This document shows positions 44,983-53,793 of a stretch of 64,000 bases of DNA, piece by piece. The DNA is taken from assembly GCF_024259865.1 (NCBI RefSeq), contig NZ_JAKUDN010000001.1:122304-186303 (forward strand), in the 5' to 3' direction. The notes below the pieces were generated by a model. It was given only the letters and a program-made list of their open reading frames with translations. It did no database searches and was not told where the DNA came from. Positions within the stretch are counted from its first letter, which is position 1; each line of letters starts with the position of its first letter. This DNA is from Candidatus Synchoanobacter obligatus. Lineage in GTDB: Bacteria > Pseudomonadota > Gammaproteobacteria > Comchoanobacterales > Comchoanobacteraceae. The position numbers and the translations under genes were made by a program.

Positions 44983-45261
44983 TTATAACCTTGCCGCAAA
45001 CGCTTTAAGCTCATGCTTTCTCTCCTGTGGTAAGTCCTTCCAAGCACAATCAATAATTGCTCCTTCCAACGCATATAAATAGGCTGGATGATGTATCCCA
45101 CAAAAGCCACCTGATTCATCTATCTTAATATAAGCTTCCTCTGCCCCTAACTCGATCAGATCCTCTAATCGATAAATTTCTGCATCATACAGTTTTTTTG
45201 CCATCGCTGGTCCTATATTTTTTATCTTTTTCAACTGACTAATCGTTTCCTGTCTGTCCAT
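44983..45261 (-). CDS. TfoX C-terminal domain protein (helix-hairpin-helix)
   Basis: 92 residues consisting only of the TfoX/Sxy C-terminal domain: QLKKIKNIGPAMAKKLYDAEIYRLEDLIELGAEEAYIKI, an HhH-like fold, and ending with ...DLPQERKHELKAFAARL. The N-terminal TfoX domain is absent. TfoX is linked to competence regulation; stand-alone C-domains are widespread and of uncertain role. AGGTG before ATG 45261. Upstream of it on the same strand is the phosphotransferase gene. Confidence 0.88.
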   Translation of the reverse strand: MDRQETISQLKKIKNIGPAMAKKLYDAEIYRLEDLIELGAEEAYIKIDESGGFCGIHHPAYLYALEGAIIDCAWKDLPQERKHELKAFAARL

Positions 45262-45286
45262 CTACGCACCTAACTAATAACACTAT

Positions 45287-46270
45287 CTATGATAACTGAT
45301 CATATAACCGAGATAATCGAGCCAATATATCTGACAATCTATTCGGCTGATCAACCGGGTGTGTTCTGTTTAAACAATCTAGCAACGCCAAAGCATTACA
45401 CACATTAACCGTAATTTCCCAATGGTCGGGAATATTCAAAGATTGTCGCACACCCTCTAAAAAACCCTCAGCATACTCAGCTGGCAGCCTCTCCCGATCG
45501 CGTAGCATTGATGCAATGTCCTGCATGGGTGAGCCTGCGTGTGCAAACTCCCAATCTAGTATCCCACTGATCGCCCATTTAGTGTCTTTTTGGATCACTA
45601 GAATATTCGCAGGATCAAAATCTCCATGCACCAACCTATCCTCATGTGGCATTGGAAAATAAGCAGATAGTTGTTGAAAAACCGTCTCCCAACTGGAGAT
45701 CATCGATTGAGATAGCCGTTTTTTAGCCTTTAATGAACTTAACGTCTCATCTGCAAAATTTTGGTAATCCAGTGACTGCACAATATGGTGTTGCGCATCA
45801 ATGATTCCTGCCTTCCCATATCCCCATTGAGATATAGCACCCAAAGATTTTCCTAAATCATGCATTAATCTTTTAAGATCCAAGACCGGTAAATCTAGTA
45901 GTACATCAGACAAACGCTCACCTTGTATATAGTCACATTCCGCCACCTGATAACCATCAACAGACATGATTTGAGATATTTTAGGTACAGGCAATACTCC
46001 TGCTACTCGATCCAATACCGCTTTTTCAACTTCTGGGGTGGCTGCATCTCGAGCATAAACTCTTAAGACTTTGATCACCCCAGTCTTTAACTTCACACAT
46101 ATCAATATATTGGCACACCCCTGAGTGGGAAGATAATACGAAAGATACTGGTTAGGATACACCGCTGATACAATACGCTCCACGTCATGATTTTCTAAAG
46201 ACGAGGCTTTCTTCTCCCAACCCTTCTTAAACCCAGTATGGTTGTCTTTATTATCTGAATGCTGATTCAT
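45287..46270 (-). CDS. APH-family phosphotransferase (aminoglycoside/choline kinase-like)
   Basis: 327 residues with the APH kinase core: LVHGDFDPANILV (catalytic loop, Brenner motif with Asp and Asn) and GILDWEFAHAGSPMQDIA (metal-binding DFG-equivalent LDWE). Substrate unknown; family members phosphorylate aminoglycosides, macrolides, choline or other small molecules. Start supported by AGGGCAGT upstream. It ends 26 bp before the TfoX-C gene start. Confidence 0.85.
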   Translation of the reverse strand: MNQHSDNKDNHTGFKKGWEKKASSLENHDVERIVSAVYPNQYLSYYLPTQGCANILICVKLKTGVIKVLRVYARDAATPEVEKAVLDRVAGVLPVPKISQIMSVDGYQVAECDYIQGERLSDVLLDLPVLDLKRLMHDLGKSLGAISQWGYGKAGIIDAQHHIVQSLDYQNFADETLSSLKAKKRLSQSMISSWETVFQQLSAYFPMPHEDRLVHGDFDPANILVIQKDTKWAISGILDWEFAHAGSPMQDIASMLRDRERLPAEYAEGFLEGVRQSLNIPDHWEITVNVCNALALLDCLNRTHPVDQPNRLSDILARLSRLYDQLS

Positions 46271-46338
46271 ATCACTGCCCTAAAGATCCTATAACAACCT
46301 TACCATGATACAGAGGCTCTTTATAGTCTATAATACCA

Positions 46339-47484
46339 CTACCGGTAATCCGGTAATTCTATCGCATTGGCAGCATGATGAACCTTATCAATAATCTGAC
46401 TATTACGCGCATCAATCACTTCTTTTTCAATATCGCCTTCTAATAAATATGTTTCTGAGACATATTGACCAATCTCTTGGTTCTTCTGAACAAACGGATG
46501 CATTATTTCATCATAACGTTTTAAAGCTGATCGATAATCATCAGATTGTGCCAATTCACCAGCCAATATATAAGCCCCGACAATCGCAAGACTGGTTCCC
46601 TGACCAGATAAAGGAGAGGCACAATAGCCTGAGTCCCCCACCAGTACAACCCGATCTTGACTGTAACGATCCATTTTAATTTGAGAAATTGAATCAAAGT
46701 AAAAGTCCTTACTTTGTGCCATATAATCCAGTAATTGGTTTGTCTCCCACCCATAGTCTGCAAATGTTGCTTGCAAAAACTATTTTTGTGCTTCAGCATG
46801 CCCAATTGAATGCTTATCAGACCGAAACATAAAGCCTACTTGAGCCATATTAGGATCTCTATCACTCACATAATGTATCGATTTATTATGCGCCTCAAAT
46901 AAAACTTCCTCATGATCTATGTTTAAGACATTGGGTATATTGGCCACACCAATACAGGCCCCTAAATCTACTTTGGTATAATCACTGTCTAAAAATGCCA
47001 ATCTTCGAGTTTTAGAATGCAAGCCATCTGCCCCAATCACCAAGTCATAACATTCAATAGAACCATCTGCAAATGTAACCACAACACCATCTTGCTGTTG
47101 GTCTAATTCTACAATGGATTGTGCAAAGTGACACGGCACATCAGGGATAAGATCCATAAAGATTTGTACCAAATCTCCTCGACTCATTTCAACATCCTCA
47201 CCCAAACGAAAACCTGCAGTCTCTGGCTCATCCTCTCTTAGCGTATAACCCAAAGCATCCACATGCCGACTCCGCTGTATACTGGTACGTTGCGCAGCAA
47301 TGGCCTCTAAAACCCCCATCTTCTTGACAACTTCAATTGCAATACCAAGAATATCAACAGCATAGCCCCCTTTTCTAATCTGATCATTCTTTTCAATTAA
47401 TGTGGGTTTAAATCCTATTTTTTTCAACCAATAACAGACAACAGGGCCAGCGATACTCGCACCAACCACCAATATTTTATTCAT
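46339..47484 (-). pseudogene. FAD-dependent monooxygenase interrupted by in-frame TAG
   Basis: The gene reads in one frame for 381 codons but has TAG at 46780-46782. Before it: VVGASIAGPVVCYWLKK (FAD GxGxxG-like), EMSRGDLVQIF and VIGADGLHSKTRR (DG motif). After it: QATFADYGWE and LVGDSGYCASPLSGQGTSLAI (GD motif). The family (PHBH-type, as in TetX-like and related hydroxylases) needs both halves, and the stop lies at a variable linker position (EAQK*FLQA). Probably inactivated by one nonsense mutation; read-through would restore a full enzyme. Confidence 0.85.
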
Positions 47485-47575
47485 CTACATGTACCATTAA
47501 AGAATCTATATGACACTGTTCAAAGGCAAAAATCTGCCCCTAAATTAATTTGAGCAACTAAGTTTTTGAGTTCAG

Positions 47576-47616
47576 CATGTCCTTAAAGTTAGGATATTTG
47601 TAACTTTAGGGACATG
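47576..47616. repeat. inverted repeat, type 1, copy a
   Basis: CATGTCC-TTAAAGTTA (47576-47591), 9-nt centre, TAACTTTA-GGGACATG (47601-47616). The arms pair over about 15 bases. A diverged second copy, with CATGTCC and TATTTGCCACTTTTAGGGCACAG, lies at 47685-47728. Confidence 0.75.
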
Positions 47617-47684
47617 GAGACCACAATCCACTATATGCCTATCTTGCCCTCTAGGTTACGAATATTGAAACCTAAAGGACATAC

Positions 47685-47728
47685 CATGTCCTATTAGTGA
47701 CGATATTTGCCACTTTTAGGGCACAGGA
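47685..47728. repeat. inverted repeat, type 1, copy b (diverged)
   Basis: CATGTCC near 47685 and CACTTTTAGGGCACAG near 47711-47726 correspond to the arms of the copy at 47576, with the same GATATTTG centre. The pairing is weaker. Confidence 0.6.
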
Positions 47729-47738
47729 TACAGCGCCA

Positions 47739-47774
47739 CTATTATCGATTATGGTAATTTTCGATAACAATAAG
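47739..47774. repeat. inverted repeat, type 2, copy a
   Basis: CTATTATCGA (47739-47748), 12-nt loop, TCGATAACAATAAG (47761-47774). Same layout as copy b at 47810-47842, including the 12-nt loop. Confidence 0.7.
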
Positions 47775-47809
47775 AATCAAACCTCTAAAGGTGGTGATAA
47801 GGATCGGTG

Positions 47810-47842
47810 TTATTATCGATTTTAAGCCTTTTCGATAATAAG
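47810..47842. repeat. inverted repeat, type 2, copy b
   Basis: TTATTATCGA (47810-47819), 12-nt loop, TCGATAATAAG (47832-47842): a perfect 10-bp stem. Matches copy a at 47739-47774. Confidence 0.75.
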
Positions 47843-47859
47843 CTTTGCATATCCTTAGA

Positions 47860-47876
47860 ATCACGGTTTCCGTGAT
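47860..47876. repeat. small hairpin ATCACGG-ttt-CCGTGAT
   Basis: A perfect 7-bp stem with a 3-nt loop. Between the type 2 repeats and the ATPase start. May be an operator or a transcript hairpin. Confidence 0.55.
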
Positions 47877-48002
47877 ATTAGCGTCATGGTGAGCGAAATC
47901 ATGCAATCTCATTTTAATACAAAATGCGTTTTGAGCAATTTAACTTGACTTAAGGTAGGTCTCATTATATCATAACTAGTGAATAAAGCATAAGAGGTTA
48001 TG

Positions 48003-49445
48003 ATGGCAACACAGGTATTTATTGGTCGAAAAAATGAGTTAGATCGCTTAAAGGCTCTTCATAAGAAAAAAACACCTAACTTAGTTGTCGTTAAAGGCAG
48101 ACGAAGAGTCGGCAAAAGTCGGTTAATTAATTTCTTTGCAACTTCATGTCCAGAAAATAGACTCTGGGATTTTGCTGGACTTGCACCACAAGCAGGTATG
48201 AATGATCAAAGCCAGCGCGATCATTTTGCGCGCCAGCTTGCAACCCATCTAAAGCTGCCACCTTTTACATTCCAGGATTGGACTGATGCTTTTGAACATC
48301 TTCGTCGCCATATTAAACCGGGCGATATTATCTTATTTGATGAAATCTCATGGATGGGCTCTAAAGACCCTAGTTTTATTCCTAAGCTAAAAGCTTGGTG
48401 GGATAAACAGCAACTCCCTATTATGGTTGTTTTTTGCGGTTCGGTGTCAACATGGATAGAAGAAAATATCCTAAAAAGCACCGCATTTTTTGGTCGGATT
48501 AACCTTACTATTACTTTAGAGCCACTCCCAATATGTGATGCAAATAAACTACTTCGCACCTCAGGTTTTAAAGGATCTGATTACGACACATACAAATTAC
48601 TCAGTATTTTAGGCGGTATTCCCTGGTACTTGGAACAAATTACGCCTGGCCAGACAGCTGATGATTTAATCAAGCAATTGTGCTTTGAAAAAGATAGCTT
48701 ACTTGTTCTAGAATTCGATCGTATTTTCCACGATTTATTTAATGGTAAAGGCGCTTCTTATAAAAAAATTCTTGATAGCCTAAAAGATGGTATGAAAACA
48801 TTAGCTGATGTACGCAAAATCACAGGATTCCCTCATAGCGGTACTTTAAGCAGTTTTATGGAACATTTAATTATTGCAGGCTTCGTATCAAAACAAAATC
48901 TTTGGTCATTTAAAACCAATAAGCCACTCAAACAGAGTCTATATCGCATATCTGATCCCTACATGCGCTTCTATTTAAAGCTTATAGAGCCTCAGCGAAA
49001 CAAAATCGATTTAAATGGTTTTCAAAATACGGCTATATCAAGTTTACCTGGGTTTGAGGCGCATATTGGCTTGCAGCTAGAACAACTGCTTTTACAAAAT
49101 AGAAATGTGCTACTGGCAAGCATAGGCATTAATCCAGCTGATATTATTGCGAGTGGTCCCTTTAGGCAGTCTAAATCAACAACCAAAGCCGGTTGCCAAA
49201 TTGATTTCTTAATTCAAACGACAACTAAGAATTTATTTGTCTGTGAGTTCAAATTTAAACGCCGGGAATTAGGAGCAAATGTTATATCTGAAGTCCAAGA
49301 TAAAGTAACAGCATTAAAAGCACCAAGAGGATTTGCTGTGATTCCAGTGTTATTTCACATTGGCGGCGTATCTAGCAATGTCGCTACCAGTGATTATTTT
49401 TATAGAATTATAGATACCTCTGATTTTTTGAAAACGGAGGATTAA
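48003..49445 (+). CDS. AAA ATPase, archaeal-type with DUF234
   Basis: 480 residues from the second of two adjacent ATGs (AGAGG 5 nt upstream). Walker A is KGRRRVGKSRLI (about 33-44), Walker B is ILFDEISW, followed by arginine-finger region FFGRINLT, then a winged-helix part and the C-terminal DUF234 domain (EFKFKRRELGA, PD-(D/E)XK-like VCEFKFK with a preceding QIDFL). Proteins of this type (ATPase_2 + DUF234) occur widely in archaea and bacteria, often in accessory regions; their role is not established. A decayed copy of its C-terminal half lies at 42795-43318. Confidence 0.85.
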   Translation: MATQVFIGRKNELDRLKALHKKKTPNLVVVKGRRRVGKSRLINFFATSCPENRLWDFAGLAPQAGMNDQSQRDHFARQLATHLKLPPFTFQDWTDAFEHLRRHIKPGDIILFDEISWMGSKDPSFIPKLKAWWDKQQLPIMVVFCGSVSTWIEENILKSTAFFGRINLTITLEPLPICDANKLLRTSGFKGSDYDTYKLLSILGGIPWYLEQITPGQTADDLIKQLCFEKDSLLVLEFDRIFHDLFNGKGASYKKILDSLKDGMKTLADVRKITGFPHSGTLSSFMEHLIIAGFVSKQNLWSFKTNKPLKQSLYRISDPYMRFYLKLIEPQRNKIDLNGFQNTAISSLPGFEAHIGLQLEQLLLQNRNVLLASIGINPADIIASGPFRQSKSTTKAGCQIDFLIQTTTKNLFVCEFKFKRRELGANVISEVQDKVTALKAPRGFAVIPVLFHIGGVSSNVATSDYFYRIIDTSDFLKTED

Positions 49446-49519
49446 TGACAAATTTATCGGCACGTTATAAGCATAATATTTGTCTGGATTATTTTCACTT
49501 TGTATAGAATATACCTAAT

Positions 49520-49590
49520 ACATTAAACAGCCCGTCTTCGTTTTACTACGACGTGGCATCACGCCATAGCGCGTTCCGCGCGACGGCGGA
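49520..49590. other. GC-rich block next to tRNA-Ser
   Basis: Short GC-rich stretch directly 3' of the tRNA-Ser gene, with GCGCGTTCCGCGCGAC giving a small hairpin. Much richer in GC than its surroundings. Could be tRNA trailer or a remnant of a mobile element; no repeat of the tRNA end was found inside the window. Confidence 0.4.
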
Positions 49591-49680
49591 TGGCGGAGAG
49601 AGAGGGATTCGAACCCTCGGTACGCATAAACGCACACACGCTTTCCAGGCGTGCCCCTTCGACCGCTCGGGCACCTCTCC
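49591..49680 (-). tRNA. tRNA-Ser (anticodon GGA), CCA encoded
   Basis: Full minus-strand serine cloverleaf of 90 nt. The acceptor arm is GGAGAGG with TCTCTCC, then G-CCA. The anticodon loop is CTGGAAA in a CGCCT/AGCGTG-type stem, there is a long variable arm, and the T-arm is GAGGGTTCGAATCCCTC. Reads UCC/UCU. In contrast to the tRNA-Arg in this window, CCA is in the DNA. It sits at the end of a decaying accessory block (41.9-49.6 kb). Confidence 0.95.
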
Positions 49681-49723
49681 AAAGTGTGTTAGTTTATGAT
49701 AATAAACAGGGAAATGTCAATTA

Positions 49724-50467
49724 TTATTTAGGCCCCATATTCCTTTGATTCGCACGAAGTCTACCGGGCTTCCTCTGAACCATACTACGCTTGGCCATCT
49801 CCGCATCAGTTTTAGCTTGAGCTATGGCTGCATAACCACCACTAATGCCTTTATTCTCACTTATAGCCTTTTTCATAAATATCCCAGCTTCCGTCAATTG
49901 ATTGCTCATATTTACCTTGCCGTCGCCTACTTTTTGCTGTCCTGGCGCTTGGGAGGCATTGTTATTCTCAATAACCGCATATAGAGCATCCGCACCTGAA
50001 TTGTTATTCATAGTTTCAAGAGCCACATAGTCAGACTCAGTATCTCCAGATGAAGCAGCTGGATTTGCATAATGAGATTCATTCTCGATTGTATTAGCGC
50101 TAGATTCATTGTCACTATAGGCTGGCTCATACCTTGGATTTTCGTATGCATCTGCACGTGTATCAGTATCTTGACCTTGTGGAAGCGGAGGCGGTTCTTT
50201 ATAACCCTTGTATCCTAAATAGCCAGCTAACATTGCAAATACCCCAACTCCTGTTGCTCCTGCGGCCACTGCTCCAGAACTCGCTGCTGCTGCGGCGGCA
50301 CCTCCCGCAACAGGTGCTGCTGCCGCCACTGCTCCAGAACTCGCTGCTGCTGCGGCGGCACCTCCCGCAACAGGTGCTGCTGCCGCCCCTGCTGTAACAC
50401 CAATGAATACAACTACAGCAATTAATGATATCACGCAAAGTAAATAATATTGGTTTTTCTTAGTCAT
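49724..50467 (-). CDS. membrane-anchored Ala-rich protein with tyrosine motifs
   Basis: 247 residues. A membrane helix at about 7-29 is followed by a second hydrophobic stretch made of a perfect repeat (two identical 22-residue units AAPVAGGAAAAAASSGAVAA..., encoded by identical 66-bp units near 50262-50393) and one more helix (about 72-88). The rest is a soluble, disordered, acidic region with regularly spaced tyrosines: ENPRYEPAY, ESHYANP, ESDYVALE, DALYAVIE. These resemble SH2-binding or EPIYA-like sites of tyrosine-phosphorylated effectors (YxN, Yxx[LI]). GGAG 8 nt before ATG 50467. Role unknown; effector is inferred. Confidence 0.75.
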   Translation of the reverse strand: MTKKNQYYLLCVISLIAVVVFIGVTAGAAAAPVAGGAAAAAASSGAVAAAAPVAGGAAAAAASSGAVAAGATGVGVFAMLAGYLGYKGYKEPPPLPQGQDTDTRADAYENPRYEPAYSDNESSANTIENESHYANPAASSGDTESDYVALETMNNNSGADALYAVIENNNASQAPGQQKVGDGKVNMSNQLTEAGIFMKKAISENKGISGGYAAIAQAKTDAEMAKRSMVQRKPGRLRANQRNMGPK

Positions 50468-50833
50468 ATGCTATCTCCAAATAGTTGTTCATAGTGTTAT
50501 AGCCGTTTTTATATTTTTGGCAGTTTTTTTTCACTTTTGTCTAAATAGGTCTACCTTTGTAAAAAACAGTATCTTATTTATGGCTCTATGCAGTGATTAG
50601 ACGATGATTGATATTTCTTACGCTTTTGAGAAAGTGATATATTAGCTATATATGGTCACACGGTGTCCTTTTAAAATTAGGCTCAGCTTCCACCATAATC
50701 ATCCTATCAGTGATCATAATGCCAAAATTCCAACGATCACACTATTGATTAGCGTCCCTAGTAATGATACAATACATGGTATTAATAAATAATAAAAAAA
50801 CACGAATATTAATATAACAATAAGAGAAAAAGT
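50468..50833. other. 366-bp gap between divergent genes
   Basis: Contains an imperfect inverted repeat (GTGATCATAATG ... CGATCACAC, about 50713-50745) and AT-rich promoter-like sequence on both sides. I see no coding frame and no RNA gene. Confidence 0.5.
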
Positions 50834-52360
50834 ATGCGCAGGAATTCAATCATTAGAAAGATCATCGAACAGCCGACCCATAATGAAGATGAGCTAAAAA
50901 TTTTAACCATTGCGCTTAATGCCAGTGACGCAGAGGATCTTCAGCTTAAAATAACCTCCTATCGTCAAGAAGACCAGTCTCCCTTAAGCCGATTTAGAGA
51001 CATTGCGTATGATGCTTTATATACCTCTTGTAAGCTTGAACTATCCTTTTCAAGCTGCCTACAGCAATGGGGTTTAACATCAACTGAATTTAAACGTCTG
51101 CAAGAATATATTCGCGGTCACGATATCGCATTAACCCCCAAAGAGCAGGACATTTATGCCAAATACTGTTCTTTAAAAGATGATTTTACAGCCAAAACTG
51201 GTTCTCAGTTATTTGTTAGTTGTGATCCTACCGTACAACGAATACATGAATTTGATTTATTTCATCATCTAGAACTGGAAAGAAAGAAGTCGACTCATTT
51301 TTTACACTTGTTCCAGCCCGTTTCTTACAATAAACGTGGGTATGTTGTTAATATTGCCTCACGAATCAAAGATCATAATGTTGGCGAGGATCTGCTTACC
51401 AATAGAATGAGTATTGATAGCATGGAAGCTTTTCCTTACCAAGGAAAGCTTTATCGGCTAGCGCCAGACAACAGCCAGATGATACCACTCAGCACCCTTG
51501 ATTACCAATTTAAGCATATGAGCAATGAAGCTGGACTGGTCATCACCAAATCCAATCAATTTTATGTTTTTAACCATATCGATGAAAACATAGCGCCAAG
51601 TTTTGGTAAAATTCTGCTTCACAGCATCTTTCAGCCCGGACGGGTTATTTTTGCCGGTAGTATTGTCGTTGAAAAGGGTGTCATGACACAATTAACCAAT
51701 TATTCTGGGCATTATGAGCCTAAAATCAGTTTCCACACATTAGAAACTCTAGACAAATGTGGCGTATTACACCCAGGTATTGAATTCCATGACTTTGATG
51801 GAAAAGATATTCTAGAGTCCATCTGTGTTCAAGTTGCTGAAGATGAATGCCTACGTACGGCACTTGCAAAGAATCCAAGTTTTAAAGCACATATTAACCA
51901 ACTTTTGGTAAAAGTAACGGGGCATGGTCTTGAACGAAGTAGTCATCTTATGCAAAAGTTCTTTGAGCTTGTAGCAATGGATCTCCCATTTCCAACGCTA
52001 TACGCTTTTGCGCAATGGGTGGATGAATGGTATCCTTCTCCAGATCTCTGCACTACGTATTGCGATTATCTCAATAAAGCCTTTTCCACAGTACTTCAAA
52101 AACTGCAAAGTCAATATGAACATTTAACATTTCATATTCCAACACTGCGCTTATTCAATTCAGAATCCATTTATAAGACCGATGACTTCAAACTCGGCAT
52201 TCCTCAATTAATAGACACCCTATCTCATGACCCGTCTGTTGATATGGCACTTGTGAAATCATTAGGTCAATTTGCTAAAGAAGCGTTTTCTTTACCTGTT
52301 GCCAACGACAGCGATCTTGTTAGAAACCGTGCCATAGAACTACAAAATATCAAACCATAA
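50834..52360 (+). CDS. SGHY-domain protein, paralogue of the one at 18872
   Basis: 508 residues. The N-terminal 190 residues are helical and unknown. At about 200-310 a domain matches the protein at 18872: GRVIFAGSIVVEKGVMTQLTNYSGHYEP here against GRPVLFAGAIHIEDGVIEGLSGFSGHYGP there, with the following LETLDKCGVLHPGIEFHDF against LGFLANKGLLQNSISLEDF. The rest is helical. No signal peptide. The SGHY motif also appears in plant IQM-type and other proteins (recalled, not searched). AGAG precedes ATG 50834. Confidence 0.75.
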   Translation: MRRNSIIRKIIEQPTHNEDELKILTIALNASDAEDLQLKITSYRQEDQSPLSRFRDIAYDALYTSCKLELSFSSCLQQWGLTSTEFKRLQEYIRGHDIALTPKEQDIYAKYCSLKDDFTAKTGSQLFVSCDPTVQRIHEFDLFHHLELERKKSTHFLHLFQPVSYNKRGYVVNIASRIKDHNVGEDLLTNRMSIDSMEAFPYQGKLYRLAPDNSQMIPLSTLDYQFKHMSNEAGLVITKSNQFYVFNHIDENIAPSFGKILLHSIFQPGRVIFAGSIVVEKGVMTQLTNYSGHYEPKISFHTLETLDKCGVLHPGIEFHDFDGKDILESICVQVAEDECLRTALAKNPSFKAHINQLLVKVTGHGLERSSHLMQKFFELVAMDLPFPTLYAFAQWVDEWYPSPDLCTTYCDYLNKAFSTVLQKLQSQYEHLTFHIPTLRLFNSESIYKTDDFKLGIPQLIDTLSHDPSVDMALVKSLGQFAKEAFSLPVANDSDLVRNRAIELQNIKP

Positions 52361-52392
52361 GACCATCAGCAAGTAGCACAACTAATAGCATA

Positions 52393-52416
52393 TTGGGGGA
52401 AAAGCCACTCCCCCAA
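52393..52416. terminator. stem-loop between convergent genes
   Basis: TTGGGGGA (52393-52400), 8-nt loop, TCCCCCAA (52409-52416). Perfect 8-bp GC-rich stem located between the stop of the SGHY gene (52360) and the stop of the CobW gene (52430). No T-run. Confidence 0.55.
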
Positions 52417-52429
52417 ATGACAAAATTCG

Positions 52430-53632
52430 TTATTCTTCCATCTCAAACCAAGCCGGGAAAGGATCCTCAAGTGTGACTGGTGATGTTAATGAATAACCTA
52501 TCAGCAAACATTCATCTAATTGCTGACGAATATCGGCTTCATCCATCTCTGCTTTTAAACCGATAAACACAATCTCTTGCCTACGATCACCATAGTTTTC
52601 ATCCCAAAATTGTCCCAAGGTTTCATCACTGGCTTCTTCTGGCCATTCGTCTTTAGGCACTGCTGCAAGCCAACGCCCCATACCTTGATAACGCACAAAA
52701 GCACCTGCTTGAGAGAGCTCACCCACAAAATCTGGTCGACTGGCAACCCAGAAAAAACCTTTAGAACGAACAACCCCTTGCCACTCTCGATAAAAGAATG
52801 CATGTATCTTTGCCGGATCAAAAGGGGCTCTGGCACGGTAGACAAAACTTGTAATACCATATTCTTCTGTTTCAGGGACATGGTCTTGGAAATTGTTGAG
52901 TTCTTGAGCCCATAATGGATGCTGCTGTGCTTCTTCAAGATTAAACAATCCGGTATTCATCACGTCACTTAAATCAACCTGTGACTCAGTCGTCTCTATC
53001 ACCTTTGCCTTAGCATTTAGCCCTCGAATGACCGCCCTTACTGTCTCTAAATCTTCTGGTGACACCAAATCCAGTTTATTTAGAATAATCACATTAGCGC
53101 ATTCTATTTGTTCTACCAATAGATCCACCAATGCACGATCATCTTCTTCACCCAAACTTTCACCTTGATCTTTTAAAAAGTCAGTAGAACAATAATTTTG
53201 AATAAGATTGGCACTGTCCACCACCGTGACCAACGTATCAAGTCTGGCAACATCTGATAGACTGTGCCCATCTTCATCTCTAAAATCAAACGTGGTCGCA
53301 ACTGGTAATGGTTCAGAGATCCCGGTACTTTCAATCAGCAAATAATCAAAACGTCCTTCTGCGGCCAGTTCTTGTACCTGTAACAAGAGATCCTCTCTTA
53401 ATGTACAACAAATACACCCGTTACTCATTTCAACCAACTTTTCTTCCGAACGTGACAAGTTAGCCCCACCTTGTGCTACCAAGCCTGCATCAATATTGAC
53501 TTCACTCATATCATTCACAATCACTGCCACCTTATGGCCTTCCCGATTGTGTAAAATATGGTTCAATAGCGTTGTTTTCCCTGCGCCTAAAAAGCCTGAT
53601 AGTACCGTCACTGGCAATCTATTGTCTGTCAT
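52430..53632 (-). CDS. CobW/ZNG1-family GTPase (YciC/ZigA-like metallochaperone)
   Basis: 400 residues. Walker A is [10 protein letters not shown] (about 12-21). The metal-binding GCxCC is in [12 protein letters not shown] (about 71-82), with [14 protein letters not shown] for the G domain and a C-terminal CobW_C with [20 protein letters not shown]. The family inserts zinc or cobalt into proteins or acts under zinc limitation; the Zur site is not evident upstream, so regulation is open. Divergent from the glycyl-tRNA synthetase gene. Confidence 0.92.
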   Translation of the reverse strand: MTDNRLPVTVLSGFLGAGKTTLLNHILHNREGHKVAVIVNDMSEVNIDAGLVAQGGANLSRSEEKLVEMSNGCICCTLREDLLLQVQELAAEGRFDYLLIESTGISEPLPVATTFDFRDEDGHSLSDVARLDTLVTVVDSANLIQNYCSTDFLKDQGESLGEEDDRALVDLLVEQIECANVIILNKLDLVSPEDLETVRAVIRGLNAKAKVIETTESQVDLSDVMNTGLFNLEEAQQHPLWAQELNNFQDHVPETEEYGITSFVYRARAPFDPAKIHAFFYREWQGVVRSKGFFWVASRPDFVGELSQAGAFVRYQGMGRWLAAVPKDEWPEEASDETLGQFWDENYGDRRQEIVFIGLKAEMDEADIRQQLDECLLIGYSLTSPVTLEDPFPAWFEMEE

Positions 53633-53793
53633 CTCTATTCACCAAAAATTACTTAAGTGGCTGATTATAATATATCAATTCACAAATGTACAGGCCTTGA
53701 TTTGCGCCCTACTGGATCTCAGAAAGCGCAATATACTTGCAATGTCAGTGCGTTAAGTCTACACTGAGGCATTAACAGTTATAAGGGGCACCA

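Larger units (their letters stand above)
47485..48002. other. 518-bp gap rich in palindromes before the ATPase gene
   Basis: Contains two related inverted repeats of one type (47576-47616 and 47685-47728), two of another type (47739-47774 and 47810-47842) and a small one (47860-47876); see the separate entries. No coding frame. GC in this stretch rises and falls sharply. Confidence 0.6.

Noticed and set aside
26084-46782. Stop-codon recoding or nonsense suppression as explanation of the three single-stop genes
   Set aside because: The stops are both TAA and TAG, many good genes in the window end in these codons, and other genes are broken by frameshifts or deletions. Decay explains all cases; suppression stays only as a test.
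48441-48451. TCGGTGTCAAC as a target of the TALE-like protein inside this window
   Set aside because: It differs from the predicted site at the end, lies inside the ATPase coding sequence, and a near match to a 10-12-bp loose motif in 64 kb is expected by chance.
49520-49590. GC-rich block by tRNA-Ser as an attachment site
   Set aside because: No second copy and no integrase in the window; recorded only as an unexplained block.
50134-50438. Several ORFs opposite or out of frame with the Ala-rich gene
   Set aside because: They arise from the GC-rich perfect repeat; their products are leucine/proline or serine/cysteine monotony.
53660-53690. Zur box upstream of the CobW gene
   Set aside because: The AT-rich TGATTATAATATATCA has symmetry only in its outer four bases and does not fit a Zur consensus.
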